A stretch of 64,000 nucleotides of DNA from positions 372,001 through 436,000 of the forward strand of contig CAWBXZ010000018.1 in NCBI GenBank assembly GCA_963792855.1, given 5' to 3'. This document shows, in pieces, positions 25,751 through 35,732 of this stretch. This DNA is from SG8-40 sp963792855. Its GTDB lineage: Bacteria; Pseudomonadota; Gammaproteobacteria; Burkholderiales; Eutrophovitaceae. The position numbers were made by a program, and so were the translations under genes. Position 1 is the first letter of the stretch. Each line of letters opens with the position of its first letter. The notes beneath the pieces were generated by a model, which was not told the DNA's origin, ran no database searches, and worked only from the letters and a program-made list of their open reading frames with translations.

Positions 25751-26221
25751 ATGCGAACGATACCGGAGATGCGCGGATTCACTATCGTTGAACTCGTTGT
25801 TGCATTGAGCGTTCTGGCAATGTTGGTGACGCTGGCGATTCCGATGTACGGAAACTTCGTCGCGACCAATCGCACGCGCGCCGCCGCCTATTCGCTGGTT
25901 TCAGCGTTGACGCTGGCAAGAAGCGAAGCCGTCAAACGCAATAGTGCGGTATCGGTACTGCCGCTCGCGGCCGGTTGGCAGGCGGGCTGGGAAGTGGATT
26001 TCGGCGGGACGAAGCTTGCCAGGAACGAACCGGCACCGTCTCTGACACTGATCGGGCCGGTTGCGGGCGTTAGCTATCAACCCAACGGACGCCTGAGCAC
26101 GCCGGGCATGGTGTTGTTCAGGGTGTCTGCAGCCACCGGCTACACGCGTTGCGTGCTGATCGATCCAGGTGGACGGGCAAAACTCAATCCGGGAGAGCGT
26201 AATGACGGTAGCTGTGCGTAA
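25751..26221 (+). CDS. fimT: GspH/FimT-family pseudopilin (minor pilin FimT/FimU)
   Basis: The start at 25751 gives 156 residues with a prepilin site G9|F10 TIVEL (E14 at +5). The C-terminal domain is GspH-like: ALTLARSEAVKRNSAVSV near 55 is the family helix-strand pattern. GWEVDF near 78 and a Cys pair (TRCVLIDPGG and DGSCA) near the C-terminus probably form the usual disulfide. FimT/FimU primes pilus assembly with PilV, PilW and PilX, and FimT can bind DNA in competent species; that role here is unproven. It overlaps pilV by 20 bp. Confidence 0.9.
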   Translation: MRTIPEMRGFTIVELVVALSVLAMLVTLAIPMYGNFVATNRTRAAAYSLVSALTLARSEAVKRNSAVSVLPLAAGWQAGWEVDFGGTKLARNEPAPSLTLIGPVAGVSYQPNGRLSTPGMVLFRVSAATGYTRCVLIDPGGRAKLNPGERNDGSCA

Positions 26222-26828
26222 AGCCCAAACTGCCATGAACCTGAAGCGAACCATCCCTGTTCGCCAGGCGGGCGTAGCGATGATGGAATCGCTCATGGCG
26301 ATGACGATCCTGCTCGTTGGCTTGCTCGGCGTGGTCGGTCTTCAGGCCAAAACCCATACCTCGCACTTCGAGGCGTATCAACGCGCGCAAGCTTTGCTGC
26401 TGCTCGATGACATGGTCAACCGGATCAGGGCAAACCGCTACGCGGCAGACTGTTATGCCGTGACCGGTGCCGGCGGTGTGCCATACCTCGGAACGAACGG
26501 CACCGGACATCGCGGCAACACGGATTGCACCGCGATCGTCGGTACGACACAAACACGTGCGATTGCCGAGCGCGGTATGGCGGACTGGGATCAGTTGCTT
26601 CAGGGCGCGTCAGAAACTGAAGGCGGTGTCAATCGCGGTGCGATGATCGGTGCCCGGGGGTGTGTGAGCTACGACGCCGTCACCGACCGCTATACCGTGA
26701 TCGTGGCGTGGCAGGGGATGGTGCCGACCTTCGCGCCAGCCGTTGATTGCGCCAATGGTCTCTACGGGCCGGACACACAGCGGCGCGCGGTCAGCACGAC
26801 CTTTCGCATCGCAAACTTGATGAGCTGA
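26202..26828 (+). CDS. pilV: Type IV pilus minor pilin PilV
   Basis: From ATG 26202 the product has 208 residues, with prepilin cleavage at G24|V25 (QAGVAMMESLMAM, E29 at +5). The leader is rather long at 24 residues; an internal start at MNLKRT (residue 12) would give a conventional length. RANRYAADCYAV near 75 and RGCVSYDAVTDRYTVIVAWQ near 156 match the family. Two further cysteines near the end may pair. PilV forms a tip complex with FimT, PilW, PilX and PilY1. The start overlaps the end of fimT. Confidence 0.88.
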   Translation: MTVAVRKAQTAMNLKRTIPVRQAGVAMMESLMAMTILLVGLLGVVGLQAKTHTSHFEAYQRAQALLLLDDMVNRIRANRYAADCYAVTGAGGVPYLGTNGTGHRGNTDCTAIVGTTQTRAIAERGMADWDQLLQGASETEGGVNRGAMIGARGCVSYDAVTDRYTVIVAWQGMVPTFAPAVDCANGLYGPDTQRRAVSTTFRIANLMS

Positions 26829-26833
26829 AAGCC

Positions 26834-27970
26834 ATGAGACTTCGGGAACGCAATCGTCAGACTGGATTCACACTTGCCGAACTGATGGTCGGGATGACCA
26901 TCGGCTTGATCGTGCTCAGCGGGGTGACGTCTGCTTATGTCGCTTCGAGCAAATCGGGACGCGATTCGCAGTCATCTGCGGAGCAGGTCGAGAACGGCCG
27001 CCAGGCGCTGGAATTCATCGCCTATGACCTGCGCCATGCCGGGTATTTTGGGCAATTGACCAATCTGCCGGCGCCCGGTGGTGTGCTTCCCGACCCTTGC
27101 GAGACGGCCAACCTCGCGGCAATGTTTCAGGCGCTGGCGTTTCCGGTCCAGGCCTATGACGCCCCGGCAGCCACGCCGCTGACCTGTCTCGATGCAGCGG
27201 ATTATGTTCCGGGCACCGACATTCTGGTTGTGCGTCGTGCCGCCAGTGAGGCGCTGGCTGCCACTGATGTGCCGGAAGACGGCGCCATCTATTTGCAGGC
27301 AAATACCCTGAACGGTGAATTGCAGGTTGGCACGGATGCCAGCGCAATCGGCACCGCCAACAAGGCGGACGGGGCCGCGGCAAGCATCTTCAACCGCGAC
27401 GGGGTCACCGCGGCGCCGATACACCGATATCTGGTTCACATCTATTTCATTGCGCCTTGCACGATGCCCGATGGCGGTGGAGACAACTGTACCGGCGCGA
27501 ATGACGATGACGGTAACCCGATACCGACGTTGAAGCGGCTCGAACTGTCCGCCGCCGGTGGCGTTGCACAGATGAACATCGTGCCTCTGGTATCCGGTGT
27601 GGAGAATGTCCAGTTCGACTTCGGCGTCGACAACCTGCCGGCGACGGTCGATGCAATCACTGGTTTGCCCGGCGATGGCGCGCCGGATTGCCTGGATACC
27701 GATCCCGGCTCCGGCGCCAATGCGGGCGTGACGGGCGGATGCGTGACGGCGAATCCGGGCGCAATACAGGAATGGACCAATGTGGTTGGCGCGCAGGCGC
27801 ATGTGCTCGCACGCAGCTACCGCCCGGACAGCAATTACACGGACGGCAAAACCTACGACCTGGGTCTCGGTCTGGGCGCCGTGACGCCCGCTGGCGGTTT
27901 CCGCCGCCACGCCTACAGCACGGCGGTGCGCCTTACCAATATTGGCGGGCGGCGCGAGTTGCCGCTGTAA
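26834..27970 (+). CDS. pilW: Type IV pilus assembly protein PilW
   Basis: The 378-residue product has the prepilin site G11|F12 TLAEL (E16 at +5) and a hydrophobic N-terminal helix. GRQALEFIAYDLRHAGYFG near 55-73 is characteristic of PilW. The long globular part carries several cysteines (for example near 93, 139 and 215) likely in disulfides, and a Gly/Asp-rich insert (PCTMPDGGGDNCTGANDDD) that could bind calcium. The start at 26834 is six bases after the pilV stop. The protein is an early component of the minor-pilin tip complex that anchors PilY1. Confidence 0.9.
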   Translation: MRLRERNRQTGFTLAELMVGMTIGLIVLSGVTSAYVASSKSGRDSQSSAEQVENGRQALEFIAYDLRHAGYFGQLTNLPAPGGVLPDPCETANLAAMFQALAFPVQAYDAPAATPLTCLDAADYVPGTDILVVRRAASEALAATDVPEDGAIYLQANTLNGELQVGTDASAIGTANKADGAAASIFNRDGVTAAPIHRYLVHIYFIAPCTMPDGGGDNCTGANDDDGNPIPTLKRLELSAAGGVAQMNIVPLVSGVENVQFDFGVDNLPATVDAITGLPGDGAPDCLDTDPGSGANAGVTGGCVTANPGAIQEWTNVVGAQAHVLARSYRPDSNYTDGKTYDLGLGLGAVTPAGGFRRHAYSTAVRLTNIGGRRELPL

Positions 27971-28021
27971 ACCGGCACGGCAAGCGATGAAGAGAATGCG
28001 CACGGTCAAAGGAGGCCAGCG

Positions 28022-28456
28022 ATGAAAGCGGGAAAACAGCAAGGATCGGTTTTGTTTGTGAGCCTGATTCTGCTCGTTGCCATGACCATGATTGCAGTGG
28101 CGTCTGCCCGCGTCAGCACGACGCAGTTGCGGCTGATCGGCAATGCACAGTCGGTGCAACGCGTCGAGTCGGTGGCGCAACTCGGCGTTGAAGAAGTCGT
28201 CGGCCGTATCGACGCGTTCAACAATCCGACACAGGCGATCACCGTCGGCAACCTGCCGGCCGGAATCAGCGTTGCGGTCTCCGACCGCCGTTGCCTGAGC
28301 ACGTCACCGGCGTCCGGTTTCAGCGCCGTGATGCAGATGTCTCCGGTGGACACGATATGGGCCGTCGATGTGCAGGCTACGGACAGTTTTACGGGCGCAG
28401 AGGCGACGGTATCGCAAGGCATTCGCGTGCGCATGCTCGCGGGTTCCTGCGTCTAG
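28022..28456 (+). CDS. pilX: Type IV pilus minor pilin PilX
   Basis: The 144-residue product begins MKAGKQQGSVLFVSLILL, the PilX pattern: a short basic leader, G8 at the cleavage site and no +5 glutamate, as in other PilX proteins. STTQLRLIGNAQSVQRVESV near 32 is characteristic. The start has an excellent site (AAGGAGG six bases upstream). Two cysteines (RRCLS and GSCV) probably pair. In Pseudomonas and Neisseria PilX-type proteins affect adhesion and act with PilY1/PilC. It lies 22 bp before pilY1. Confidence 0.88.
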   Translation: MKAGKQQGSVLFVSLILLVAMTMIAVASARVSTTQLRLIGNAQSVQRVESVAQLGVEEVVGRIDAFNNPTQAITVGNLPAGISVAVSDRRCLSTSPASGFSAVMQMSPVDTIWAVDVQATDSFTGAEATVSQGIRVRMLAGSCV

Positions 28457-28478
28457 CAAATTAATGGGAGCGAATGAC

Positions 28479-31400
28479 ATGAAGCAGACATTTATCGCAA
28501 TCGCGTGCGCCTGCATGGCGCTCGTTGTCGGCGCGGGTTCCGCGCTGGCGGCATTCGATCCCGTGAACGACGACACGGATTTGTTCCTTGCCAATCCAAC
28601 GTATGCTGCACAGCGGCCGAACGTGCTCATCTTCCTGGATAACACGGCCAACTGGAATTCGCGCTTCGACAACGAGAAAGTTGGCTTGGCCACCGTTTTC
28701 AACGGCCTAAGCGACAGCTACAACGTCGGCCTGATGATGTATACGGAAACCGGTTCCGGCAACGGCGGGCCGGACGGCGGCTACGTGCGTGCCGCCGTGC
28801 GCCAGATGACCGGGATCAACGGATGCTGATGGCGAGCCTGATCTCCAGTTTCGACAAGACTGGGTGACAAGGGCAACAACGCGACGGTGTCGCTGGCCAT
28901 GCACGAGATCTATGCCTACTTTGCCGGCACCACGGTGCGTTCGGGCATCAAGGCAAAACGCGATCATGCGGGAAACGCGATCCCCGGTCTGTTGAAATCC
29001 AACCAGATCTACGCGCTGCCAGGCAACGCACTGTCCTCTGCGGCCGACACGGTTTACGACAGCCCGATTACCGATGGCTGTCAGCGAAACATCGTGATCT
29101 ATATTTCCAATGGCGCGCCGAACGACAACAACAGTTCGCTCAAGGCGGCCCAGGGTTTGCTAGCCGGTCTGGTGGGGAAGGATCCGCCTGACACGATCGC
29201 GCTCAATCCGAGCGGGCAACAGGGCAACTGGGCTGACGAATACGCGCGTTTCATGGCCACTTCGGATGTCAGTCCGTTGCCCGGCGATCAGCACATCACC
29301 ACCTATACCGTTGAAATCGACCCCGTCAGCAACGGCCAGGGGCCGGCGACCACGGCACTGTTCAAATCGATGGCGGCCAACGGCAAGGGCAAGTATTTCG
29401 CGGTTGACGGTGGCGATGCGAACAATATCTCGACGGCGCTGAACCAGATATTCCAGGAGATACAAGCGGTGAACAGCGTATTTGCATCGTCGACCTTGCC
29501 GGTCAGCGTCAACGTCCGCGGCACCCATCTCAATCAGGTTTATATCGGTGTGTTCCGGCCGGATGCCAGCAAGGCGCCGCACTGGTTCGGTAACCTGAAA
29601 ATGTACAAACTGGGTCTGAATGCTGCGACCAGCAGCCTGTTTCTGGCCGATGCCAACGGGCTGCCCGCGGAAAACCCCACGAGCGGTTTTGTCGCACCGA
29701 CGGCGCGCAGTTTCTGGAGTGAGCCATCGACCTTCTGGAGTTATCGGACCGCGACCGAAAACGGCGCGGGTGGCGTGTCGGATGTCGCTGACGGTGAACT
29801 GGTCGAGAAGGGCGGCGTGGCACAGCAACTGCGCATCGACTACGCGCTGTCGCAAGTCAGCCGCGAACTGTTCACGTGCACGGACGGAAGCGGTGGCTAC
29901 TGCGATACCGGCGATGCGCTTTCGCTGTCGCCGTTCGATACCGGTAATGGCGACATATCGATGGCCGCGCTGGGCGCGGCCAACGCGACGGAACGAAATG
30001 ACCTGATCGACTGGGTGCGCGGTGAAGACCAGTTTGACGAGAATGCCAGTACGCAGACGACGGACATCCGCGCATCGGTGCATGGCGACGTGCTGCATTC
30101 ACGCCCGGCGGTCATCAATTACGGGCGCAATGGTCCAGCCGACGAGAATGATGTGTATGCCTTCTATGGTTCCAATGACGGCGTGTTTCGCGCGGTCAAG
30201 GGCGGTACCGGGACCGATGGCGGTACGGAAGCCTGGGGTTTCATCCCGAAGGAGTTCTTCGGCAAACTCAAGCGCCTGCGCGACGATGCGCCGGCCATCA
30301 GTTCGGGCCAGAAAAAACCGTATTTCGTCGACGGGTCCGTAAGCGTCTATCAGGAAGACAGCAACGGCGACGGTGCCCTGGTCGCGGCCGACGGCGACAA
30401 GGTTTACCTGTACATGGGCATGCGCCGGGGAGGAAGGCTGTTGTACGCGCTGGACGTCAGCGACCCGGAGAATCCGGCGATGCTTTGGCGCAGGGACAAC
30501 ACCTCGCCCGGTTTCGCGGAGATGGGGCAGACATGGTCCGCTCCGGTAGTGGCGAACGTCCCCGGTTACATGAATCCGGTGCTGATCATGGGTGCGGGAT
30601 ACGACCCCGCAGTCGAAGATGTGATGCCGTGCCTGATCACGGCCTCCAACGCCGGTGGCGTCACCTGGACCAGCGGTGGCACGGTGACGTATTTGCCGGG
30701 AACCTGCTCGGTCGCGGGCGGCACGTCAACGACGACCTCGCGCAGCATGGGACGCGGGGTGATGGTCATCGACGCGTTCAACGGCAGCCTGCTGTGGCAG
30801 GGCGGTGCGTCCGTAAGCGGCGCCACGCACAACCTGACGGTTGCCGGCATGGACTACAGTATTTCGTCGGACGTGTCTGTCATCGATACCAACCTCGACG
30901 GCATCAAGGATACCGGCTACGTTGGTGACAACGGCGGCAACCTCTGGCGGCTCAATTTCAAGGACAACAACCCGGCCAACTGGACGGTGCAAAAGGTCGC
31001 GGCCATCGGTGCGCATACCAGTGCAGAACGGCGCAAGTTCCAGCAGGCACCGGATGTGGTTTTCGCAAATGACGGTGCCGGTTATTTCTCCGCTGTGCTG
31101 CTCGGAAGCGGCGATCGCGAGCATCCGTTCGATGCGACAGTGACCAACCAGTTCTATATGTTCAAGGACCGGGGAACGGGAACGGCGATTGTCGAATCGG
31201 ACCTGTTCGATGCAACTGCCGCTACCGGTTCCAATGCCTACGGCTACAAGATCACCCTGGCGGCTGGCGAAAAGTCGATTTCATCGGCGGTGACCGTTTC
31301 CGGATCGACCTACTTCAATACCAACCAGCCGTCTGCCAGCGCGGGTGTCGGCGTATGCGGCAGCAATCTCGGCATAGCGCGCCAGTATGCGATCGATTAT

Positions 31401-31622
31401 CTGTCCGGGAAAGCATCCAATACCACCGTCAGCGGAACCGAAATCAGCGCGCGCGCGGCGATCTATCCCGGTGGCGGTTATCTCCCCTCACCGGTGCCGG
31501 TTGTCGTGCGCCTGAACGGCAAGAATTACATGGGTGTCGTATCCGGCACGTCGGTGCAGACACCGCCGACGCCGACACTGGACGTGCGCTCGAAGACATT
31601 CTGGTCGATCAAGGAGCGCTGA
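28479..31622 (+). pseudogene. pilY1: PilY1-like pilus tip adhesin, interrupted by two one-base frameshifts
   Basis: An N-terminal signal peptide (ending ALA|AFDP) and the start of a vWA-like region (NVLIFLDNTANWN) run to a stop at 28827-28829. The main frame resumes at about 28863 and continues to 31622. The linking 45 bp are correct in another frame: the sequence reads R-M-L-M-A-S-L-I-S-S-F-D-K-T between. Loss of one C near 28820 and gain of one G in GGG (28862-28864) would restore about 1,047 residues. The C-terminal beta-propeller has the calcium loop DTNLDGIKD near residue 801, as in Pseudomonas PilY1. The remaining sequence shows no decay. Either real inactivation or assembly error is possible. 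Confidence 0.85.
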
Positions 31623-31651
31623 ATGCGCTGACAGCGCGATAACGACAAGCG

Positions 31652-31678
31652 GGCCGCCCGGAAGGGCGGCCTTTTTTT
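31652..31678 (+). terminator. Rho-independent terminator of the pilus operon
   Basis: A perfect 8-bp GC stem (GGCCGCCC/GGGCGGCC, loop GGAA) is followed by seven T residues, 30 bp after the pilY1 stop. It closes the pilE-pilY1 operon. Confidence 0.92.
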
Positions 31679-31818
31679 GTTGCGCGCGAGTCTTCCGGCG
31701 CAGACTTCTCCTGATGTGTTGCTGGCTGCGGTTGCGCCAGCCTTCGGGTAAATTGCATGCTGCAGTAAATCGGATATGATCCCCGATCGTCTTGGGTGTA
31801 CGAGGGTGATGGATCGAA

Positions 31819-32955
31819 ATGTCTGGAGCGACTGACTTGCGCAAGCCGGTGCGTCACCGGGGCGGTTTCCGCTTGGCCGGTTTGCTCGTGAGCATGCTGA
31901 TGCTGGACGTGTTTGGCAGCGGTGACGTGCTGGCGCACGAGACAAAGTTGTCGAGTACCCGGATGCGCATCGGCGGCGGAGAGATTTCGGCGCAGATCGA
32001 ACTCAATGCGGTTGACCTCAGCGTTGCTACGGGAGGGCAGCTGACCGCAGCCGACGGCAAGGTCGACCCGGAACTTCTTTTGGGACAACTCGATGCCGTG
32101 CAGCGTTATGTGAGCGAGCACGTCAGGCTGGGCAGAGAGGGCAGTGCCCAGTGCGCGCCCGAGTGGGCTTCCGCCATTCCAAAAGATGACCATGTTGTGT
32201 TGGGGCAGCGCTGGAATTGTCCGGACGACGCGGAACTGATCTATCGTGTCACACTGTTTCACGAGATCGACCCGGCGTCGCGGCACATGGTAAGCGTCGA
32301 CGGCGACAGGCAATTCATCGGCTTGCTGAGCGTGCAGGCGCCGCAGATGGCGCTTGCCGAGTCGATCCCCTCGACGTGGCAAACCGTTCAGCAATATATC
32401 GTTTCCGGCATCGAGCACATCGCGATCGGTTACGACCACATCGCATTCCTGCTGGCAGTGATCGTGCTCGGCAGGCGCTTTTGGCCGCTGGTAAAGGTCG
32501 TTACGGCTTTTACCATTGCGCACTCGATTACGCTTACCGTCGCCGTGCTGGGCATCGCAACGCTGCCGTCGGCCCTGGTGGAGGCGCTGATTGCCGCCAG
32601 CATCGTCTACGTTGCCGCCGAGAACTTCTTTGTCTGGGACATTCGTCATCGCTGGTGGCTCACGTTTGCATTCGGATTGATTCACGGATTCGGATTTGCT
32701 TCGGTATTGCGCGACTACGGGTTACCGGAGAACGCGCTCGGCCTGGCGCTGGCGTCATTCAATATCGGTGTCGAAATCGGGCAATTGCTGATTGTCGCGA
32801 TCGCTGTCCTCATCTGGCGCGCCGGTTTCCGGATTGCGGCTACGGTGGGTTTTCCGCGCACCGAGCGCAATGAGCGGCGGGTTTCGCTGGTCGTTTCGGG
32901 CGCCGTACTGGTTGCCGGACTGTATTGGCTCGGTCAGCGCCTGCTGGGATTCTGA
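31819..32955 (+). CDS. HupE/UreJ-family membrane protein with exported N-terminal domain
   Basis: The 378-residue protein has a signal-anchor segment near 20-40. A soluble periplasmic domain of about 130 residues carries two cysteines (QCAPEW and WNCPDD). About six transmembrane helices follow from residue 190 on. Family hallmarks are GIEHIAIGYDHIAFLL near 198, TIAHSITL near 233 and FGLIHGFGFASVL near 291, with histidines placed for metal coordination. Classic HupE/UreJ proteins are nickel or cobalt permeases, but this larger two-domain version is of unknown function. No urease or hydrogenase genes are visible here, so a nickel role is not assumed. Confidence 0.8.
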   Translation: MSGATDLRKPVRHRGGFRLAGLLVSMLMLDVFGSGDVLAHETKLSSTRMRIGGGEISAQIELNAVDLSVATGGQLTAADGKVDPELLLGQLDAVQRYVSEHVRLGREGSAQCAPEWASAIPKDDHVVLGQRWNCPDDAELIYRVTLFHEIDPASRHMVSVDGDRQFIGLLSVQAPQMALAESIPSTWQTVQQYIVSGIEHIAIGYDHIAFLLAVIVLGRRFWPLVKVVTAFTIAHSITLTVAVLGIATLPSALVEALIAASIVYVAAENFFVWDIRHRWWLTFAFGLIHGFGFASVLRDYGLPENALGLALASFNIGVEIGQLLIVAIAVLIWRAGFRIAATVGFPRTERNERRVSLVVSGAVLVAGLYWLGQRLLGF

Positions 32956-33102
32956 TCAACCTTGTTGACAACAGCGGGGCAACACAGGATAGTTTTCACG
33001 CTGCGCGTAATCGTTGATTCTGGCAGGTGCGTCTGGATCGGCGCGATAATCGGTTTGATGAAACGCGTATTTCATCCGGGAGCCGGAAAGGGAGTGAAAA
33101 TC

Positions 33103-34356
33103 ATGAAAAAAGCACTGGCGCTGTTTTGTTCGGGGTTGTTTGCAATGTTTGCGGTCTCGGCGTGGGCCGATACCTCTGACGTCAAGACCCAGTCGGTCGT
33201 CGAGGTCAAGAAACGTGGCGCGCATTGCGCGGACGATCCGAATTGCATGAACCGTTATCACTACGCGTTCGAACCGGTGGCAAGAGCGCGACCCGGTCAG
33301 TTGATCCGGTATGAAACGCGCGATGCGCTCGATTCGGACCTGAACGTCAACTCCCAACCGAAGGACGTGCTGGCGATCGACCTGAATCTGGTACATCCGA
33401 TTACCGGGCCGGTTTACATCGAGGGCGCGCAGCGCGGGGATGTGCTGGCGGTCACCCTGATCGACGTCGAACCCGACGAGTATGGTTACACGACCATCGT
33501 GCCCGGCTTCGGATTCTTGCGTGATCTTTACCCGGACCCGTTTGTTGCAAACTGGAAGATCAATCGTCTGGAGGCGGTATCGGACCAGATTCCCGGCGTG
33601 CGCATTCCGATGAATGCATTCATGGGAACGGTCGGAACGCTGCCGGGCAAGCCGGAGGTGCAAGCCTGGCTTGCGCGAGAGACCCAGCTCGGAGCGGCCG
33701 GCGGTATCGCCCTGCCGCCGCAGCCGATCGGCGCGCGACCGGCAGCCGTTTGCGGGCCTAACGGTTCGCACAGGAACGAATGCTTGCGCACGATCCCGCC
33801 GCGGGAGAACGGCGGCAACATGGACATCAAGCAAATGGTCGTCGGGACAACGCTGTTGTTGCCCTGTTATATCGATGGATGCGGCCTGTTTGTCGGTGAC
33901 GTGCATTATGCGCAGGGTGATGGAGAAGTGGCCGGCACGGCGATCGAGATCGGTGGCAAGGTGACGGTGCGCACGGAAATACGCAAAGGCATGGCGTCGA
34001 TGATCAAGTCGGGACCGCATTTCGAGGGCGGCTCGCAGATCAAGGCGCTGGAGCCGGACCGTTTCTACGCTACCGTCGGTTATCCGATCAAGGGCGCCGG
34101 TGTTGATCTGCCGTACACGACGTATCTGGACAGCGCAAAACTCACGCCCTTGTCCAACCTTTCGGAAGACCTCACCGCAGCGGCACGCGCATCGTTGATC
34201 GAGATGATCGACTGGCTGGTCAATACCAAGGGCTTCACGCGGCAACAGGCGTATGTGATTACCAGCGTTGCCTGCGATGTCCGGATCGGTAATCTTGTGG
34301 ACCTGCCCAACTATGCGGTATCGACCATTTGTCCGCTGGAAATATTCGACGAATGA
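33103..34356 (+). CDS. Exported acetamidase/formamidase family protein
   Basis: The start at 33103 (MKKALALFCSG) is preceded by AAGGGAG; a signal peptide ends near residue 22 (VSAWA|DTS). The 417-residue protein has the acetamidase/formamidase fold: GPVYIEGAQRGDVLAV near 105, DVEPDEYGYTTIVPGFGF near 127, ENGGNMDIKQMVVGTT near 236 and VGDVHYAQGDGEVAGTAIE near 264, the metal/active-site region. Known members hydrolyse formamide or acetamide to ammonia and a carboxylate in the cytoplasm, so a periplasmic version is notable. A terminator follows 28 bp after the stop. Confidence 0.85.
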   Translation: MKKALALFCSGLFAMFAVSAWADTSDVKTQSVVEVKKRGAHCADDPNCMNRYHYAFEPVARARPGQLIRYETRDALDSDLNVNSQPKDVLAIDLNLVHPITGPVYIEGAQRGDVLAVTLIDVEPDEYGYTTIVPGFGFLRDLYPDPFVANWKINRLEAVSDQIPGVRIPMNAFMGTVGTLPGKPEVQAWLARETQLGAAGGIALPPQPIGARPAAVCGPNGSHRNECLRTIPPRENGGNMDIKQMVVGTTLLLPCYIDGCGLFVGDVHYAQGDGEVAGTAIEIGGKVTVRTEIRKGMASMIKSGPHFEGGSQIKALEPDRFYATVGYPIKGAGVDLPYTTYLDSAKLTPLSNLSEDLTAAARASLIEMIDWLVNTKGFTRQQAYVITSVACDVRIGNLVDLPNYAVSTICPLEIFDE

Positions 34357-34384
34357 GTCCATGGTGAGAGCAGGAGCAGCGCTG

Positions 34385-34420
34385 CAGGGCGGGGCATTCA
34401 CTCCCGCCCTGTTTGTTTTT
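34385..34420 (+). terminator. Rho-independent terminator after the acetamidase gene
   Basis: The stem CAGGGCGGG (34385-34393) pairs with CCCGCCCTG (34403-34411) and is followed by TTTGTTTTT. It separates the acetamidase gene from the next two overlapping genes, suggesting these are transcribed independently. Confidence 0.88.
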
Positions 34421-34449
34421 GGCCACAGTTTTTCCCGGCACAAGCGACC

Positions 34450-35016
34450 ATGAAACGACGCGTTTTTTTCCGGTTGATGCTGGCTTGGACACTGAGTACC
34501 TCGTTCACGCGCATGGCAAGTGCGCATACACCCTATCGCCAGTGGAAGATCCTGCGGCAGCGTTTCCTGCTGGTGCATTCGAGCCGCAACGATCCGTTAT
34601 CGGACGCGCTCGCCGAAGGCATGGTGGAAATTCTCGACAGGGTATTGCCGAAAGCGAATGCAATGGTCGCCCGTGCACCCGACGAGCAGCGCATTGCCAG
34701 CCTGATGACCACCGGGCAGGCGGTTCTCGCCGTCATGCGCGCCGACCTGGCCGTGGATCTGTATCGGTCTGACGGAGCGTTCAGCGATTTCGCGGGCGGG
34801 CAACTGCGATCGCTCGTGCGTGTTGGCGATCATCTGCTGGTGAGTGTGGCGGCATTCCCGCGTCACCACGCCTGGCTGGTCACCGCGGCGCTTGCAGAGC
34901 ACGGTGGCCTGCTCGACGTGCGCTTGCCGGATCCCGGTGCTGAATACGGCGGAGTGCCCTTGCACGACGGTGCCCGGGCGTTTGCCAATGGCGAATCCCT
35001 GGAGGCGCAGGGTTGA
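34450..35016 (+). CDS. Short TAXI/NMT1-like periplasmic binding protein
   Basis: The 188-residue product has a signal peptide (ending near MASA|HTPY). The mature sequence follows the first lobe of TAXI-type (NMT1-like) solute-binding proteins: LLVHSSRNDPLSDALAEGM near 41-59, then ARAPDEQRIASLMTTGQAVLAVM near 75-97, where such proteins read out a ligand-free binding lobe. Typical TAXI proteins are about 320 residues, so this one is short, and no TRAP membrane subunits are nearby. It could be a sensor or accessory protein. Its stop overlaps the TTG start of the next gene (TTGA), implying translational coupling. Confidence 0.6.
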   Translation: MKRRVFFRLMLAWTLSTSFTRMASAHTPYRQWKILRQRFLLVHSSRNDPLSDALAEGMVEILDRVLPKANAMVARAPDEQRIASLMTTGQAVLAVMRADLAVDLYRSDGAFSDFAGGQLRSLVRVGDHLLVSVAAFPRHHAWLVTAALAEHGGLLDVRLPDPGAEYGGVPLHDGARAFANGESLEAQG

Positions 35017-35732
35017 GAGTATTGCGGTCATTGGTGTTGCTGGCGGCTTTTGTCGGGTCCGTGCACGCGCACGATTTGATAACTGCGGAGCTTGCCGAAG
35101 GGTATTTGAACAAGGCGGCGAAATGGCAGAAACAGAGTGCCGAGGCCGCGGAAAAGCCGGAGCGCGCCAGAGCGCAGTTGCGGATCGGTGTCATGCTCGA
35201 CGAGATACGCGGCTACCTGAACCGCGACCTCGCGGTTCACGGTGAAGTGCAGGGGCTCGCGTCAAACTACCTGGTTGCCGAACTGGGGAAAGTGGGCACG
35301 CCGCTGTCGTATGACCGTAAGCGTCGGTACTTTACTGCGAACTCGGCATACTATCGAGCGGCGCTGGATCTGGGCCTGAGCAGCGGGCTCGCCAGAGAAG
35401 CCCGCCTGCGTTTGCTGCGCGGGGAGTTCTACGACAGTTTCGACATCGATCCGCTGCATACTATGCAGGGTGCGGAACAATTGCAGGCGCAGATCCGCCT
35501 GGTCGACGAACTATACGACAGCGTAAGCGCCGAGCCGGATCGGGAAGAGGTGCGGTTTATCGCTGCGATCGTCTACGCACGGGCCGTGAAAGCCACGACG
35601 GATGGCCAACAGCGGAGCACCTATCTGGAAAAGGCTCTGGCGTATATCGACGCTTTCGCACGCGAGTACCCGGACAGCATGCGCAGTGCGGCCATGCCCG
35701 TGGTACGCGAGGCGTTGTATTCGCTGCAATAG
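35013..35732 (+). CDS. Hypothetical exported helical protein
   Basis: The TTG start at 35013 overlaps the upstream stop. The 239-residue product has a signal peptide (MRVLRSLVLLAAFVGSVHA|HD) and is otherwise almost all alpha-helical, with repeated helix pairs (ELAEGYLNKAAKWQKQ, AAMPVVREAL). It might be TPR-like, but no repeat consensus is clear. I do not recognise the family. Coupling with the TAXI-like gene suggests the two proteins act together in the periplasm. Confidence 0.65.
   Translation: MRVLRSLVLLAAFVGSVHAHDLITAELAEGYLNKAAKWQKQSAEAAEKPERARAQLRIGVMLDEIRGYLNRDLAVHGEVQGLASNYLVAELGKVGTPLSYDRKRRYFTANSAYYRAALDLGLSSGLAREARLRLLRGEFYDSFDIDPLHTMQGAEQLQAQIRLVDELYDSVSAEPDREEVRFIAAIVYARAVKATTDGQQRSTYLEKALAYIDAFAREYPDSMRSAAMPVVREALYSLQ

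Noticed and set aside
32956..34578. 540-residue minus-strand open frame over the acetamidase gene
   Set aside because: Antisense shadow; the plus strand has a signal peptide, RBS and acetamidase motifs.
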